Assembly: GCA_003232855.1 (NCBI GenBank)
Contig: QIKC01000244.1
Coordinates: forward strand, 1-6,219
DNA: 6,219 nt
Direction of reading: 5' to 3'
Source: Verrucomicrobiales bacterium
GTDB lineage: Bacteria > Verrucomicrobiota > Verrucomicrobiia > Verrucomicrobiales > DEV007
The position numbers were made by a program, and so were the translations under genes. The first letter of the stretch is position 1. Every line of letters starts with the position of its first letter. The notes under the pieces are model-generated. The model worked only from the letters and a program-made list of their open reading frames with translations, searched no databases and was not told where the DNA came from. Shown here piece by piece: positions 5,151-6,219 of the stretch.

Positions 5151-6219
5151 ATGCTTGAATACGAACGTAAACCCGCTGACGGATCCTCCGCTCTAGCCAG
5201 CGATGAAGTCAAAGTCATCGGCATCGGCGGCGCCGGCTCAAACGTCCTCGACCGTATCGCCCTCGAGGGCATGGGCGAGGGCGAATTGTTGACCTTGAAC
5301 ACCGATGTTCGCGCCCTCAATACCTCGGTCGCCAACGACAAAATCCAGATTGGCAAGAACCTCACCCAAGGACTCGGGGCGGGGGGCGATCCCGAACTCG
5401 GGATCGAGGCCGCACGCGAAGCGGCAGAGGAAATTCGCGCCGCCATCGCCGGTAAATCCATCGTATTCATCTGCGCCGGTCTCGGCGGTGGCACCGGTTC
5501 GGGAGCTGCCCCGGTGGTCGCCAAGCTGGCGCGCCAGGCAGGCGCCTTCGTTGTCGGCTTCGTCACCATGCCGTTCTCCTTCGAGGGGCGGCGGCGGATC
5601 AACCAGGCGGAGACCGCGCTCGCACAGCTCGAGGACTGCACCCACGCGCTGATCACTTTCGACAACGACCGCATGGGCGATTTGGTTTTGCCCAAAGAGG
5701 GTATCCAGCAGGCCTTCGCCGCCGCCGATCAGATCATCAGCCAGAGCGTGCGCGCGATCACCAAGCTCGTCGGACAGCCAGGGCTGGTGCGCATCGGGAT
5801 GGACGATCTCCTCACCGCGCTGAGGAACGACAATTCCCGTTGCCTGTTCGGTTTCGGTCAGGCCAAGGGTGAGAACCGCGCCTTGGAGGCGCTGAAGGGC
5901 GCCCTGAAGAGCCCGCTCCTCAACAAGCGACAGATGCTCGACCATTCGCAGAGTCTGATCGCGCATATTTGCGGTGGCGCCAATATGACGCTGTACGAGG
6001 TCGAGTTGCTAATGAACGAATTGGCGAAGCATGTCCACGAGGACACCCACATCCTCTTCGGTGCTGCCGCCGACAAAAAGCAGGGTGATAATTTGAGCGT
6101 GACGATTATTAGCTCGATCGCCTCCGAGGTAACTCCCGGCGCCGCGCTCGTCACCCCGGTTCCTGAACCGCAAGCGCTCCCAAAGGCCCAGCCGGCGGCT
6201 GAAAATACGCCGCCGGTTA
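5151..6219 (+). CDS. ftsZ: Cell division protein FtsZ, divergent T7 loop (3' partial)
   Basis: FtsZ is the tubulin-like GTPase that polymerises into the division ring. The frame is open from ATG 5151 to the window end (356 codons plus one base), with no internal stop or frameshift. After an 18-residue leader come GIGGAGSN (24-31, T1), LNTDVRALN (49-57, T2), GLGAGGDPELG (74-84, T3), AGLGGGTGSGAAP (109-121, T4), TMPFSFEG (139-146, T5), TFDND (169-173, T6), AFAAADQI (188-195), the T7 region GLVRIGMDDL (211-220), GQAKGENRA (236-244) and SPLL (254-257); the C-terminal subdomain ends near 323. A Pro/Ala-rich linker begins about 328; the C-terminal peptide that binds FtsA is outside the window. Three departures from canonical FtsZ stand out: Ser117 in the signature loop, Asp171 for the T6 Pro, and a T7 loop RIGMDD in place of NVDFAD. 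The nucleotide-binding motifs are otherwise intact, so GTP binding and polymerisation are likely; GTPase rate may differ. It follows ftsA by 45 bases behind a G-free leader. Confidence 0.97.
   Translation, partial: MLEYERKPADGSSALASDEVKVIGIGGAGSNVLDRIALEGMGEGELLTLNTDVRALNTSVANDKIQIGKNLTQGLGAGGDPELGIEAAREAAEEIRAAIAGKSIVFICAGLGGGTGSGAAPVVAKLARQAGAFVVGFVTMPFSFEGRRRINQAETALAQLEDCTHALITFDNDRMGDLVLPKEGIQQAFAAADQIISQSVRAITKLVGQPGLVRIGMDDLLTALRNDNSRCLFGFGQAKGENRALEALKGALKSPLLNKRQMLDHSQSLIAHICGGANMTLYEVELLMNELAKHVHEDTHILFGAAADKKQGDNLSVTIISSIASEVTPGAALVTPVPEPQALPKAQPAAENTPPV

Noticed and set aside
5238..5966. Antisense open frame of 242 codons opposite ftsZ
   Set aside because: It is a shadow of the conserved FtsZ GTPase domain; no independent motif or start signal supports it. 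The same holds for antisense frames at 439-1005, 1078-1797, 1817-2425 and 4512-5129.
5151..6219. ftsZ as a pseudogene or truncated gene because no stop is found
   Set aside because: The frame is continuous with all FtsZ motifs in order and runs off the window end inside the linker, so the missing stop is an edge effect.
1..6219. Mobile elements, CRISPR arrays, tRNA or rRNA genes, defence or other novel systems
   Set aside because: Apart from short gaps of up to 45 bases, the window is filled by conserved dcw genes. No long repeats, transposase, integrase or RNA gene pattern was seen.

Overview
This window is a stretch of a bacterial division and cell wall (dcw) cluster, with all genes on the + strand and packed head to tail. 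The order is murC-murB (one fused reading frame, 5' end cut off by the window edge), ddl, ftsQ, ftsA, ftsZ (3' end cut off by the window edge). There are no RNA genes, mobile elements, CRISPR arrays or convincing terminators. Coding sequence fills nearly everything: the gaps between genes are 1, 27, 34 and 45 bases.

Organism. The DNA is GC-rich by inspection. The combination of a MurC-MurB fusion, ddl directly behind it, an FtsQ with a long basic N-terminus and an extended C-terminal tail, and a divergent FtsZ points to the Verrucomicrobiota (PVC group), most likely a high-GC member of the Opitutae/Opitutia. The phylum call is an inference from gene order and protein character, with moderate confidence, and nothing here fixes genus or species.

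Layout. 1-1845: the C-terminal two thirds of MurC (Mur ligase) running without a linker into a complete type II-like MurB (FAD reductase). 1847-2767: D-Ala-D-Ala ligase. 2795-3856: FtsQ, a single-pass inner-membrane divisome protein with a POTRA domain. 3891-5105: FtsA, the actin-like membrane anchor of FtsZ, with an intact C-terminal amphipathic helix. 5151 to the window end: FtsZ, with the whole GTPase and C-terminal subdomain and the start of a proline/alanine-rich linker; the C-terminal FtsA-binding peptide lies beyond the window.

How the genes work together. MurB makes UDP-MurNAc, MurC adds L-Ala to it, and Ddl makes the D-Ala-D-Ala dipeptide later added by MurF; these are cytoplasmic precursor steps of peptidoglycan. 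FtsZ polymerises into the division ring, FtsA ties it to the membrane, and FtsQ helps recruit and regulate the septal synthase complex that uses those precursors. The tight spacing suggests one transcript.

The main points for a second look are an FtsZ whose catalytic T7 loop departs from the canonical NxDxxD pattern, a tubulin-like GGGTGSG signature in the same protein, the linker-free MurC-MurB fusion with a patch of untypical codons just after the junction, a Cys in place of the MurB catalytic Ser, and an apparent lack of Shine-Dalgarno sequences before all four visible starts. No wholly new system is evident.
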